From Rheum nobile (taxonomy: Eukaryota > Streptophyta > Magnoliopsida > Caryophyllales > Polygonaceae): a stretch of 64,000 nt of DNA. Positions 33,728 to 44,730 of the stretch are shown here, one piece after another. How positions within the stretch are numbered: the stretch's first letter is position 1; each line of letters starts with the position of its first letter. A program made the position numbers and the translations under genes. The stretch covers positions 4,092,001 to 4,156,000 of the forward strand of contig WOAB01000864.1 in assembly GCA_027886185.1 (NCBI GenBank). Direction: 5' to 3'. The notes beneath the pieces were generated by a model, which was given only the letters and a program-made list of their open reading frames with translations, made no database searches and was not told the DNA's origin.

Positions 33728-34639
33728 TCAACTCGGGTTTGTCCTATCACTTGAACTCCTGAGGTCTATATCAGGGGGATGCCGCTTTGTATGCTCCATG
33801 TTGAGCCTTTCCCCCTTGCTTGTGCACTTGCTGATGGATGGACCGCTGTTCATATCTATGAATGCACTTGCCATCTTCAGGAACGGTCTACCCAACATCT
33901 CAAGGGCTGCATGTATGTCCTGAATTAAGGCCTCCTTCTTGTGCTCCCCCTTTGGTTTCTTCTTTATATTGCCCAGCGCCCTTAAAAACTCTGTGTAGCT
34001 AGGGATGCAACTTGCCAGTTCGATCAAGGGAATGGTTACCTCGCAGATACTGAAGGTTTCATATAGCTCTTTGTCGTCCTTTAGCCTTTGAGTATCTTGG
34101 AATACCGCATGGAGGGGCGTGACGGGGTGCAGCGAGACAAGTGGAAAGGAGTTGAGATGCACATACTTATCATAGGCAGCCTCGAGAGGGTCGGGGGCTG
34201 CCGGGGCATTTTCGAGAGGAACGAGCGTCACAGGATCATTTTTGCGATCGTGGCTCTCCTCCTCTTGGTTGCTGAATTCCTCATGCGGTCTCGGAGTTGT
34301 CGACTCCTTTGCTTCAAGTTTACTCACCACTTGAGAGATCTGACCAACCTGCCTTTCCAAGTTCTGAATGCTAGCTATTGTAGTTTCTTGGAATTGCAAT
34401 GAACTCTTACTCAACTTAGCAATGTTCTGCATCAGCATATTCATCATGTCATCCATAGAAGGTGAAGGATTACCCTATTGTTGGTTTGGTTCTGGGTAGA
34501 ACTCCTGGTAGTCATGATCATATGAAGGGTATTGCAGGTTCCCATAACTCGAATTGGGGTGATACCCCCACCCTGGAGTATATGCGTAGGAGTATGGGTC
34601 ATATCGCGGCTCCTGCTGGAATTGGGGAAATCTATCCAT
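33728..34639 (-). pseudogene. Element D gag-derived fragment with an internal stop
   Basis: From the ATG at 34639 the frame reads MDRFPQFQQEPRYDPY and is stopped by TAG at 34475-34477. The same frame then continues MDDMMNMLMQNIAKLSKSS through a coiled-coil-like segment (IQNLERQVGQISQVVSKLEAK) to the family-like stretches ICEVTIPLIELASCIPSYTEFL and FLKMASAFIDMNSG. These resemble the gag C-terminus and the start of protease in Athila/Tat elements. The gag N-terminus is missing and no active protease follows. It might supply an RNA-binding or assembly surface in trans, but that is speculation. Confidence 0.7.
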
Positions 34640-34740
34640 CTCTGTGACAAAATCAAAAAGGAAAAACAAAAATCAATAGCACGGGTGTGGACCGTAAGAT
34701 AGGTCCACACAATAGTTGACACACAAAATAGATTATTGCC

Positions 34741-34758
34741 TCCCCGGCAACGGCGCCA
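34741..34758 (-). promoter_or_regulatory. Element D primer binding site
   Basis: TGGCGCCGTTGCCGGGGA on the minus strand lies 3 nt after the 5' LTR. This primer type is characteristic of Athila-like elements. Confidence 0.85.
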
Positions 34759-34761
34759 ATT

Positions 34762-36403
34762 TGATAACAAGTTTTTGTCGTTCTAATTCCTACTATGCAA
34801 AATATCCAAACAAACCTTAAATCGTAGTCCTAGGTAAGTAAAGGTCGAATCCACAGGGAGGCGAATTCTATCTTAATATGCAATTTGTATGTCAAACTAA
34901 AGTAACCAAATTGGGGTTTTGTTTGTTTTAAGTAATCTAAGCATGTAAAAGTAAACAAGGTAATAGTTGATGAAATCAGTAATGGGAAAAAGCACTTAGT
35001 CAAACAACATCCACTATTCGTATGACAAGTTGATCATAGATACTCATTCAAACAACCCTGAAACTATCAAGATTCAGTTTAACAGCAGCCTTACGGATAG
35101 GAATATAGTTGGATACAACCCTAGAATAAAACAACCAGTTTTTACCCTAGAATGTAAATCAATTCTCTTCTGCATAAGACTAGCACAACCAGTTACTAAT
35201 ACGATGCAGTTGCTACTCTGAAATAGATATGCTCAACCAGTAATAATCTAAATCTAGCAATAGATCAATAACAACAAACCCTAGTTGCGTCCAAATAGAG
35301 ATTATCAATATCAATCATAAACAACTTAAGCAAGAGAAAGATAAAAACCATGCAATAGATTAAGAACAAGAATCTCACAACTTAATCCAAACGAAAGCTT
35401 CAGCGTCTGACTAAGCCAGGGAGGCTTAGTTCTTCATAACGTAGAAAAGGGAATTAGGGTTCAAGAGAAAAAGATGATGATCCAAGATTAGGCTAGCAAG
35501 CCTTTTTCTCAACCCTAAAATACTAAAGGGAAATAAATTCTAAATTAACCTAAAATGAATTAATAAAATAATAATAATAATTAAACAAAATAAAGCAAGG
35601 AAATTAAGCCCGTTTTCGGCCTTGAATCTCGCAATTCTCGTTCAGCAGCCGTTCTCGGCCTCCATTTCGTGGGAGCAGCAACGGCCCAGCACGGCCCAAT
35701 TCAATAAAGCACCAGCTACTTCACGTGGGCTTCTCCTGGACGTGGGCTTCAGCTTGTACGTGGGCAACCTTCAACAATTTCCAATTCAAATGCTCGCCGA
35801 TGTCACGCTGCATCATCATCCTCCAATTCATTTCCAGCTTCAATTTCACGCTGCTTCTCGGCTTCACTTCACGCGGGCCACGCCTTCAATTGGGCCTCTC
35901 CTTATCACGGCCCATCTTATTCTCCAGCAATCATGCCGTCTACGTCATGGTGACATCACGGTGGGGCCATCTTCATTTCTCCAGCTTTCAAATCTTCGGT
36001 GCTTTCAATTTGACGCCACACGGGAGGAGTTCTTCACGGTGGGCTCCAGCTCCTTTATGGGCTTCTTCTTCAAGGGCTGGCCTTTATTTGGGCCTTTCAT
36101 CTCCACGGCCCATCTCCATCCTCAACACATGCCCGCTGCTGATGTCGTGGATGACATCATACTCCAATTGCTCGCTGACATCATGCTCCGTTTCTTCAGC
36201 TACAACACGCGGCATTTCACGTGGGCCGCTTATTCACTTGGGCCTTTATTTAATTCGGCCCATCAATCACGTGGCTTTTAATTAATTAATTACCAAACTT
36301 CGCCCCCACACGCCATGCACATGAATGTGTCTAAATCTACCCGAATGACACCAATAAAACCTCTAATGACTCTTACTTAAGCCCTACAAAGTAGTGTTTA
36401 TCA
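34762..36403 (-). repeat. Element D 5' LTR (right copy)
   Basis: Near-identical to the left LTR but about 80 bp shorter, lacking the segment after ACTCATTCAAA near 35050. The TGACGTCA word is mutated to TGACATCA near 36175. The U3-like part (35640-36270) keeps the GGCCCA and CACGTG words. Confidence 0.88.
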
Positions 36404-37562
36404 TATATATTGCTAGAACAACGCTATTATACCTGTTATTATTGTAATAAATTTTGTTGTGGATTTAAATGTAACTTAAATGTTAGATTAGCACGAGTAT
36501 TCGTATGAACGCTAATGTCTTATGAGGATTAGTCGTTTCTTTATAACTTGGTATTAGTCGGAATAATTCTCTAATACTTTTAAAGGTCATGACCATTGCT
36601 TTTTATCCACCCGTTAAGGATAAGAGGTGTTTAAGCACCTTGCTAGTGCCATTGGGTTGGGCGTAATGTCACCCTGTGTTATTCTCGTAGTCACTCGAGA
36701 TTGAATTAAAAGCTTAATGTGAATATACGTTTTGTAATTAAATAAGATAAGTGCGGTTATGCACATAATTAATATACCCTTGGGCGAGGAGTACAACGTG
36801 AAAACCGCCCGGACTCTTGTTAGAGTAAGTCTTCTTTCCAATCTGGATTCGCGTTACGCGGTGAGGTTGGTCGTGGACCCAAATAACTAAGGTCGTTTTT
36901 AAACTTGTGAGTAAACTTAACGTTCCCAAACATTTGTCATACGTTTCCCATAAGACTCAATTCCTTTGGAGTCATCTTTTCAGTGCATGTCTAAACTTTA
37001 ATCATTCCGTGAAAGTTCCGGGTTATGTATCATTCCTTCGGTTGTTATTCGAGGGACAATGATAGTAAACGGTTACGATCACTAGAACCATTCTGTTTTC
37101 ACCCTTGCATAGTCTTTCATTAGACTAACCAACCGGGTTTTACTCCTTACATGGTTGGTTGGTGTCATCCGTGTCCTATACGACACATCAGTGGTTGGTC
37201 CCCGAAGTCTTAAAGTAACCAATTGAAGAGAGGCTTGCAATTGAAGATTTAAGCGTCAGTGTTTTAAGGTTGTTGAGTATTACTTTAATATATTCTTATA
37301 ACCAAGTCTTGTAATAGGGTTTATTATGAAAGTCTTCCGCTGTAAATTCACTCTGTTGTAAAATCGCCGTTCTCATTTTATGAGAAGTCTGTTAATAAAA
37401 GGTTGAGTTTTATATAAATATGTCTTCCGCTGTTTAAATCTTTCGTTATTTAATATACTTATTTAAGCTTAATTGTTCCGATTAAAGCCTAGGGTGACTT
37501 TGGACAGTAACGTCTGAGGTCACTGGCGTGTGACACAATCGACATAAGTCGGGGGTGTTACA

Positions 37563-39243
37563 AAGAGATCAAATTTTTTTCATGAAGACTCGAACCTTTA
37601 ACGTAACCTTTGTCTTCGTATACAACCACCTAATCATTCAACACAAATAGCATAGTTGATTTTTAATGAAATTAAAATAAGAAATTTAACAAAAATCATC
37701 TCAATTAATATGAGTCATTAATTATTCAAGACTCTATTTTATAGTATACTAGAAATCGAAGCCCGTGCGAACTTTTGTGTATATGTAGTGTCACAGTTTA
37801 AATTTGAGTTTCTAATATATGGATTGTTGTTTCATGTTTTATCTTAGACGATATATTGTTTGATATGGATTTAAATGTAATATCTAAGTCTTGACAAAAG
37901 AAATGTAATATCTAAGTATTTTAGGTATAAAATTCTATGATTGTACGAAGTACAATTTTATTTTTTTTATTTTGGTCAGAAGTTTAATCTAAATAATTGG
38001 TGATTAAAATGCTATGATATATATCATTTTAATTAATAAATATTAGTCATTACTTCCTATTCTTAGTAAATACGGAGTAATATAAATAATTGGTGACTTT
38101 GCATATTCTTAAACCTTATTACATTTTATATAAAAGTACATTAGTTATTTTATCGGGACATGCTTACTCTTCTTAGGGAAATTATAATTCATAACTTCGT
38201 CCTTGTACATTTCATATGTGAGAGTGAGTACATGTCTATTATTTCGGCTTTCATCCTTGATTAATTCCTCTAGACCAACCCAAATGAGGCCAACTTTAGT
38301 ATATATACATGATGAGTGTAAAATGAATATGTATAAAATAGAATAATAAAAATCATCTTTAACCAAAATAACAACACACCTACCTAAAACGATTTAGTAT
38401 AAAAAAGGAACTAAAAATACAAACCTAATTGAATTCATGCTACCAATAGTTGAAGGGTTTACATCGTCCATAAAATAGTTTGCTTTATTCGTTACTAATA
38501 ATTAGTCATCCTAAATCGATTGTCTTTGTCCTCCTTCTAGTGAAAGCTACCGGTGCATGATGTAAACAATCGATGCCTCAATAGTGATATTAGATTATCC
38601 AATTCTCTGACATCTTCACATAAAATTAACCTATCTCGATCAAAAGACAATTATATTAATAAATTTAAACCGATATATGTAAGTATTGTAGACTACAAAA
38701 GAGATCCAAAATTTTACTTGGAAAGTGAAGCCATTTTGACATATAACCGTTTAGACATCTTGACTATAATTTGTTTCCAACCATTCACTGTGTACTAAAT
38801 ACGGGAGTTACATGTAGTAATTGGATAATATTAAAATAGGAGTAAATGAGAGCAAAATATAACGTATACAATATGTAGTAACTATCATTAATTGAGATTT
38901 AAGTTAAAAAATGAGTCATAACCTAAAGAGTAGTCTATACGTAGAGGCAAGATTTAACTAAAAAAAGAGTGTGTGGGGAGGGAATAATTACTTACAAATA
39001 GTGCTCATTTTTATATATACACATAATTATGCTATGGTATATTAAAATAAATAAAGAAAAATTATTTACTTAGATTACAAAGTAGACTATAATTATACTT
39101 ATGTATTTTATATTATTTTATAAACCCTATAGTAAAAACCGATCGGAAAATCTAACATAATATATACATATTATATACTAAGGGTGATAAACTAACCCCA
39201 CATGCAAACTATACCTTTAGGCCTATTTAAGCCTTTGATTTTG
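37563..39243. other. AT-rich intergenic DNA, no supportable gene
   Basis: Between the right TSD of B and the tandem array the DNA is AT-rich. A 73-codon minus-strand frame at 38145-38366 and an 81-codon plus-strand frame at 38553-38798 match no family I recognise and have no splice or promoter support. Confidence 0.55.
37749..37775 (-). other. Possible degenerate Helitron 3' end
   Basis: Read on the minus strand, CGCACGGGCTTCGATTTCTAG/T resembles the end of many plant Helitrons (GC-rich arm, short spacer, CTAG then T). The first arm of the hairpin is missing, so this is at best a decayed end. Confidence 0.3.
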
Positions 39244-40241
39244 TCTTTAAAAGTTAGCATTCAATGACCTAGAATGCTAACTTTTAAATATATATAGATG
39301 GTTGTTTTTCATGCTTAATAGAAATATAAATTGAACTATGTTGAAAATTTAACGTGAAGATATAAGAGTTATACAAAGATATGAAAATGAGGACTTTTTA
39401 ATTGATTAGTATGTAGTAATTGTATATAATTGTGAATCAAAAACTTTGTATATTATATAGACGATTATAGATTAAATATAATTGTTAATATATGAAATTG
39501 TCACTTTAGTAGCTTTTGGATTTGAGAAATTGTTAAAATTTTGTGCTAAATAAATAAGGCATGAAATCAAAATAAAAACTAATTCATATGTAGTAATTGT
39601 ATATAATTGTGAATCAAAAACTTTGTATAGTATATAGACGATTATAGATTAAATATAATTGTTAATATATGAAATTGTCACTTTAGTACTTTTTGGATTT
39701 GAGAAATTGTTTAAATTTTGTGCTAAATAAATAAGGCATGAAATGAAAATAAAAACTAATTCATCTTTAAAAGTTAGCATTCAATGACCTAGAATGCTAA
39801 CTTTTAAATATATATATATGGATGGTTGTTTTTCATGCTTAATAGAAATATAAATTGAACTATGTTGAAAACTTAACATGAAGATATAAGAGTTATACAA
39901 CGATATGAAAATGAGGACTTTTTAATTGATTAATATGTAGTAATTGTATATAATTGCGATTCAAAAACTTTGTATACTATATAGACGATTATAGATTAAA
40001 TATAATTGTTATTATATGAAATTGTCACTTTAGTACTTTTTGGATTTGAGAAATTGTTTAAATTTGGTGCTAAGTAAATAAGGCATGAAATGAAAATAAA
40101 AACTAATTCATCTTTAAAAGTTAGCATTCAATGACCTAGAATGCTAACTTTTAAATATATATAGATGGTTGTTTTCATGCTTAATAGAAATATAAATTCA
40201 ACTATGTTGAAAATTTAACGTGAAGATATAAGAGTTATACA
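39244..40241. repeat. ~345-bp tandem repeat with internal palindrome, left part
   Basis: Units are marked by AAGTTAGCATTCAATG at 39251, 39771 and 40118. The last two are 347 bp apart; the first is longer because it holds a ~175-bp internal duplication (39408 and 39587 onward). Each unit contains TTTAAAAGTTAGCATTC and its reverse complement separated by AATGACCTA, a 17-bp perfect stem. Element H cuts the third unit. Confidence 0.9.
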
Positions 40242-43200
40242 TGAAATACCCCAAATAAGATAAGCATAATGGCATAATGGTAAATTAATTATGGGATTAC
40301 TTAAATTTGGGAAATGGGAAATTTGGGGATAAATCCCTCAAAGTGGTCGGTTGCCTCTTCCTAGCGTTAACACTCCCGGTGAACAGCCCTGCTCCCTTCT
40401 CCTCCGACGAACTCCTTCCCCTGTGCCCAGCCGAGTTGTTCTTCTCCGGCGAGCTGACTTGGACCGCGCTGCCGCTGCTCCTCCTCCTTCCCTGTTCGAG
40501 CAGCGTTCGAATTTCTTGGTAGCCGCTGGTTGCTGCTGCTGCGTGAAGCCACCACCGATGCCGTGTTGATTCGCCGCTGTTCGTGGATGCTGATTCGCCG
40601 CTGCTGCTTGCCGGAGCTGCTGTCGTCGTGATCCGTTGCTGTTGTTCGAGCCACGAGATGTTGTTGTCGTGTTGCTGGTTGCTGTTGTTCGTTGCTATTG
40701 CAGAGCTGTTGTTCATTGCTGCGGAGTTCGGCTGAGCTCCGGCGACGAGAAGGCAGATCCTGGCGGCGAAGACGAGGTGACAACGAGATCCGAAGGTGAG
40801 CAGAATTGAATTTGAATTCTGGGCAGTTTTGGTTTGGAATTTAGGGGTATTGTTCAACCGTTAAATTGTGTGAATGATGTTGTTAATTTGGGCAGTCCAG
40901 TGAGCTGAATTGTGTAGTCCAGCGGGTTGAAGTAATTGGGTTGAATTTTGTGTGGTTTGCTGAATTAATTTGAGGTATGATTCTAGGGTTTGAAATTGGG
41001 GGTTTATTAGTTGTGACTTGGTATGAGTTAATTAATGCCAGGGATTTGCTCGGATTGATTTCGCAGGTTCGTTCGAGTTGGTTGGAGGTTTCTGAGGTCG
41101 TGGTTGTCGAGTTTGAGGCAAGATGATTCTTGCTAACCTTTCGTATATTTTTATAAAATTACTTTCGCTTTCTATCTTTGTTCAGTAATTGATTTTACCT
41201 TGTCTGAGTGTATTAATCTGGATTATTGGTTGTTGGATTTCATGGTTGGATGTGTGTGTGTGTTGGTAATTGTCTTGTGTTGAAGATCGGTTGTGTGCTT
41301 GATTAGTGGTTTTGTTGATAGATATTGGTTTTGTTATTTGAAATGGTTGAATGTGTGGATATTGGTTTAGTTGTTTGACATTGGTTGTTTGCTTGGATAT
41401 TGGGTTCGTGTTGAATGTTGATTATGTGAATAATTATTGGTCGTGCATTGGATATTGGTTGTGTGCTTTGCCATTGGTTCTGTGTTGGATATTTATTGTT
41501 TGTTTGGTTGATGGTTTGTTGGCGGATATCGATTGTGTGTTTTGTTATTGGTTATATGTGCTGGGTTATTGGTTTTGTGTTGAACCTGGTTGAATGTGTT
41601 GGTTGTTGTTGCCTTGTATTATGATTGATTGGATGTTGGTGTAGTAGTTGATTGTAGCTAGTTGTGGATGATTGGTTGTGTTGATAGATGGAGGTGGTGG
41701 GTGGTTGGTGGATTGGTGTTGGTTGGTTGGTTATGGAGCCGGGGTAAGGGTGTGACCTCATCCGACCACGCGAGGGTGTGACCTCCGTTGGTTCAGGCTA
41801 GGCGTGTTGGTTGGTTATGGAGCCGGGGTGAGGGTGTGACCTCATCCGACCACGCGAGGGTGTGACCTCCGTTGGTTCAGGCTAGGCGTGTTGGTTGGTT
41901 ATGGAGCCGGGGTGAGGGTGTGACCTCATCCGACCACGCGAGGGTGTGACCTCCGTTGGTTCAGGCTAGGCGTGTTGGTTGGTTGGTTGGTTGGTTATAG
42001 AGCCGGGGTGAGGGTGTGACCTCATCCGACCACGCGAGGGTGTGACCTCCGTTGGTTCAGGTTAGGCCGGGGTGATTGATAGCCTCACCCGACCACGTGA
42101 GGGTGTGACCTTACGTTGGTTAATGGTCATGGTTGGATGGTTGAAAGTCCCATCCGGTGGTGAGTTGGAGGTTGGATCGGAGATTGGATAGTATATGATG
42201 ATGGTCTCAGCTGGTGATGTGGTGGTGGAGACGGAGGTTAGATTGGAGGTTAGGTTGGAAGTGTGTTAGAGTCGTTTGTGTTTGCAGTTTTGAGTTATAT
42301 TATTATTTGGTTATAATTGATTGATTGCTGTGATATCTATTATGTGTTAAATGTTGGCTGTGTACCTGAATAAGTGGCTATGTGATGAATGTTGGTTGTG
42401 TGCTTGATAATTGGTTTGTGTTGGATGCTGACTGTTATTAGTTGTGGTGATGGGTCATCATTGGCCATTAGTTGTGGTTGTGAAATTACGTGTGTTATAG
42501 TTGTTGGTGTAGCTAGTCAAGGTTGTGAATCTCTGTTGATGTGGATGCTGGTAGTAGCTAGTTACGGATAAAGGGTGCTTTGAGTTTATGAAGATGGTTA
42601 AGTGGATGTTGCGAAGGTTGGTTTCCCATCTAGAGGGTGTGGGCCAACATGGGCTGAGTTTAAATGTAGGAGTTGCGGCCCATGTTAACGAACAGGCGGC
42701 ACCGAAAGGGTGGCTGGCCTGGGTCGTTATTTTGTTATGTTTATATTATGTGATGATTGTCTTGCTTATGCTTAAGTGCTTGTTGATGCGAAAGCTGATT
42801 GGATTGTTTTATGCGTTTATACTCGTGTAAGGTTGAGATTGGCTGAATTGTGGTTAGTCTATTGAAGAGTTGGATAGAAATGGTTAATTAGTGGATTATG
42901 TGGTAGAGTGTGTTTATGTTTTGAGATGTGGTTGGTTTTGGTTGGTTGATGTGATTACGTATAGTTATGATATATATATATACATATTGTGGCGTGTTGT
43001 TGTTTGTTGTGAGTTGATTGGTGATATATATATATATGTGTTTGAAACTGTTTTGGCTTGAGGAGTCTTGCCAGTCTTGATGGAAGACTGACCAACTTCG
43101 GTTTACGTGCCACGGTTGGCTGGGGTATCGGGTCCCCCAGTCAATCAGGTTTTGCAGGTTTGCAGCAACAAGCGGGTTCTGGATCACAGATTGGTCTTCA

Positions 43201-43436
43201 CTGTTAAAGATTTAGTTTTGCATCGGATTTGAAAATGTTGTATTCGCTTCCGTGTTTTGGATAAATTGATGTATTTAAACTGGATGACAGGTTTAAGTAT
43301 TGATTCAATCTTGAACAAGGATTATTGTTGATGATTTTTATGTAATTGGAAGAGTTTTGGTTTTCTTTTCTTTTAAAAACCGCCTTATAGTCCTTCAGGA
43401 CTATGGCACTGTAGCACCTCTGGCCCGGGGTGTTAC
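40242..43436 (+). repeat. Element H LTR1
   Basis: It contains a CTG-rich GC island (about 40370-40800), donor-like GACGAG/GTGACA (40777) and GAAG/GTGAGC (40795), acceptor-like TTTCGCAG/G near 41067, a four-unit 84-bp array, and the 3' hairpin 43387-43404 with loop TTCA. Confidence 0.92.
41732..42068 (+). repeat. 84-bp minisatellite, four units, element H LTR1
   Basis: TATGGAGCCGGGG starts at 41732, 41816, 41900 and 41996. Within each unit GAGGGTGTGACCTC (or a close variant) occurs twice, and a GGTT microsatellite adds multiples of 4 bp. Confidence 0.92.
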
Positions 43437-44730
43437 AGGAATTTGTATCAGAGCATTTACGTTCGAAAATGTTTTCAAAAGTTTGACGTGGAAAAAGATT
43501 ATTCGCCAAAACTGTGAAGCAATCGTGTGATCAGAAGACCCTTGTTGTTACGTATAGGTAAGTTTGTATTTGATATATTTTATATGTGATGTTTAGTATT
43601 GATGAGTAATTTCATGCTGTGTGCCCCCGTAAGCGGATGTGTTTGAGGTCAAGTGTGTGTGTGGTAGAGGATGAGGCCCTCGGGCTTATCGTCAAGCGGT
43701 AGATGCAGGTGGTCTAGTAACTGATGTTTCGGTAGAAAGTTGTTGTATCTTACTGTTATTGTTAAGGATGAGAAAGACAGATTAAGAACTTTCATAGATG
43801 GTTGTGTTCAGAGGTGAAACCTTGATGGTGAGACATAGCTGTACGATCCTTGAGTATACTGATGAGTGCTTGATCAGGGAGGCTGCTATAGATGCTTTTA
43901 ATCAGACTATTTGATGCTTGAGATAGTAAGAAACAAAGGACTCAGTCTACACCGAAAAAAGTGGGATTTTACAACAATGTGTTCGGCTGAGTTGAGAAGT
44001 AGAATGCGCAAGTTACTACAGGCGGATTGTGGCAGGGTACATAAGACTAAGAATTTTGAATAGGACGGGAGATGTCAAGAGAGTTTCGAAGAACTCAAGA
44101 AGTGTTTAACTAGTGCGTCATTGTTAGTTTTACCGCAGAGAGCAGAAAGGTTTGTTATCTACAGTGAGGTGTCTAAGCAAGGTCTGGGTTGCGTTTTAAT
44201 GCAGAATGGGAAGGTCATTGCTTATGCTTCTCGTCAGCTCAAAACTGTGTAAGAGAGAGTTGAACATGAGACAAAGATGGTGGCTAGAATTGATTAAGGA
44301 TTGTGATATAGATATTGTTTATCATCCAGAAAAGGCTAATGAGGTAGCTGATGTTTTGAATAGGAAGTCGACTCCCGAGCATATGGTTGCTTGCTCGACA
44401 GTTCAGCCGGGATTGCAACAAGAGTTGGTGAGGGGTGAAATTGAAATTGGTTCGAGAAGGAACGAACGCAGCTAAATGCGATGGAATGTTGAGTGAGATA
44501 TGAAGTGAGATTGCTCAGGGAAGAGTGCAAGAATTCTTGTTCAGGAAGAAGGAATATTGTTATTTCAGTTAAGTTGTGTGTACCAGCTGATAAAGAGATT
44601 AGAAAGTTGATTCTCAAGGAAGGTCATTCTTCGGCAAGTCATGTACATTTTGGAGTCAATCATGCAAGACATATATTTAAACTTGTTTGATCTTAGTTTC
44701 GAGGACGAAACTGTTGTAAGGGGGGGAGAA
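43437..44730 (+). pseudogene. Element H internal region: RNase H and integrase remnants
   Basis: The patches parallel element C. A gag-like patch is at about 43790-43990. An RNase H patch is at 44150-44390, with the same direct join into MRQRWW and YHPEKANEVADVLNRKS. An integrase zinc-finger patch is at 44493-44690 (LCVPADKEIRKLILKEGHSSASHVHFG). A pol-tail-like sequence (TTCGAGGACGAAAC) precedes the purine tract. No reverse transcriptase or integrase core is present and frames are broken. Confidence 0.85.

Larger units (their letters stand above)
30660..36403 (-). mobile_element. Element D: non-autonomous Athila/Tat-like retrotransposon, TSD TATAT
   Basis: LTRs are 30660-32381 (1722 bp) and 34762-36403 (1642 bp), with ends TGATAAC and TTATCA. 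TATAT flanks the element (30655-30659 and 36404-36408). On the minus strand a primer site TGGCGCCGTTGCCGGGGA (34758-34741) follows the 5' LTR; this is the type known from Athila and related elements. The 2.4-kb internal region has only a gag-derived fragment and no polymerase. Confidence 0.93.
8040..37562 (+). mobile_element. Element B: old gag-only Ty3/gypsy retrotransposon, host of three nested elements, TSD AAGAG
   Basis: The ends are TGTAATAACCCTCATG at 8040 and GGGTGTTACA at 37562, flanked by AAGAG at 8035-8039 and 37563-37567. LTR1 is 8040-18274 and LTR2 is 21985-37562. Removing A, C, D and their duplicated sites leaves LTRs of about 2400 and 2511 bp. A primer site TGGTATCAGAGC (18279-18290, tRNA-iMet type) follows LTR1, and a purine tract precedes LTR2 (about 21970-21984). 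The internal 3.7 kb holds one gag gene and no protease, reverse transcriptase or integrase, so B could only have moved with proteins supplied in trans. The gag style and the pol-tail remnant before LTR2 resemble the Tekay/Del chromovirus group; that lineage call is an inference. Confidence 0.93.
21985..37562 (+). repeat. Element B LTR2 (interrupted by elements C and D)
   Basis: The LTR lies at 21985-22411, 29725-30659 and 36404-37562. It repeats the trapped 293-bp segment (21985-22277), the TATA box (29993-29999) and the CGCGACCGCGG cluster. Its last 110 bp before GGGTGTTACA are intact, unlike LTR1. Confidence 0.9.

Noticed and set aside
38145..38366. 73-codon minus-strand frame in intergenic DNA
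   Set aside because: No recognisable family, AT-rich surroundings, and no supporting splice or promoter signals; too short to call.
40297..40857. 186-codon minus-strand frame, repeated at 44786-45346
   Set aside because: It is antisense to the LTR CTG/CAG-rich segment and yields Ser/Gln/Asn low complexity. The second copy is only the other LTR.
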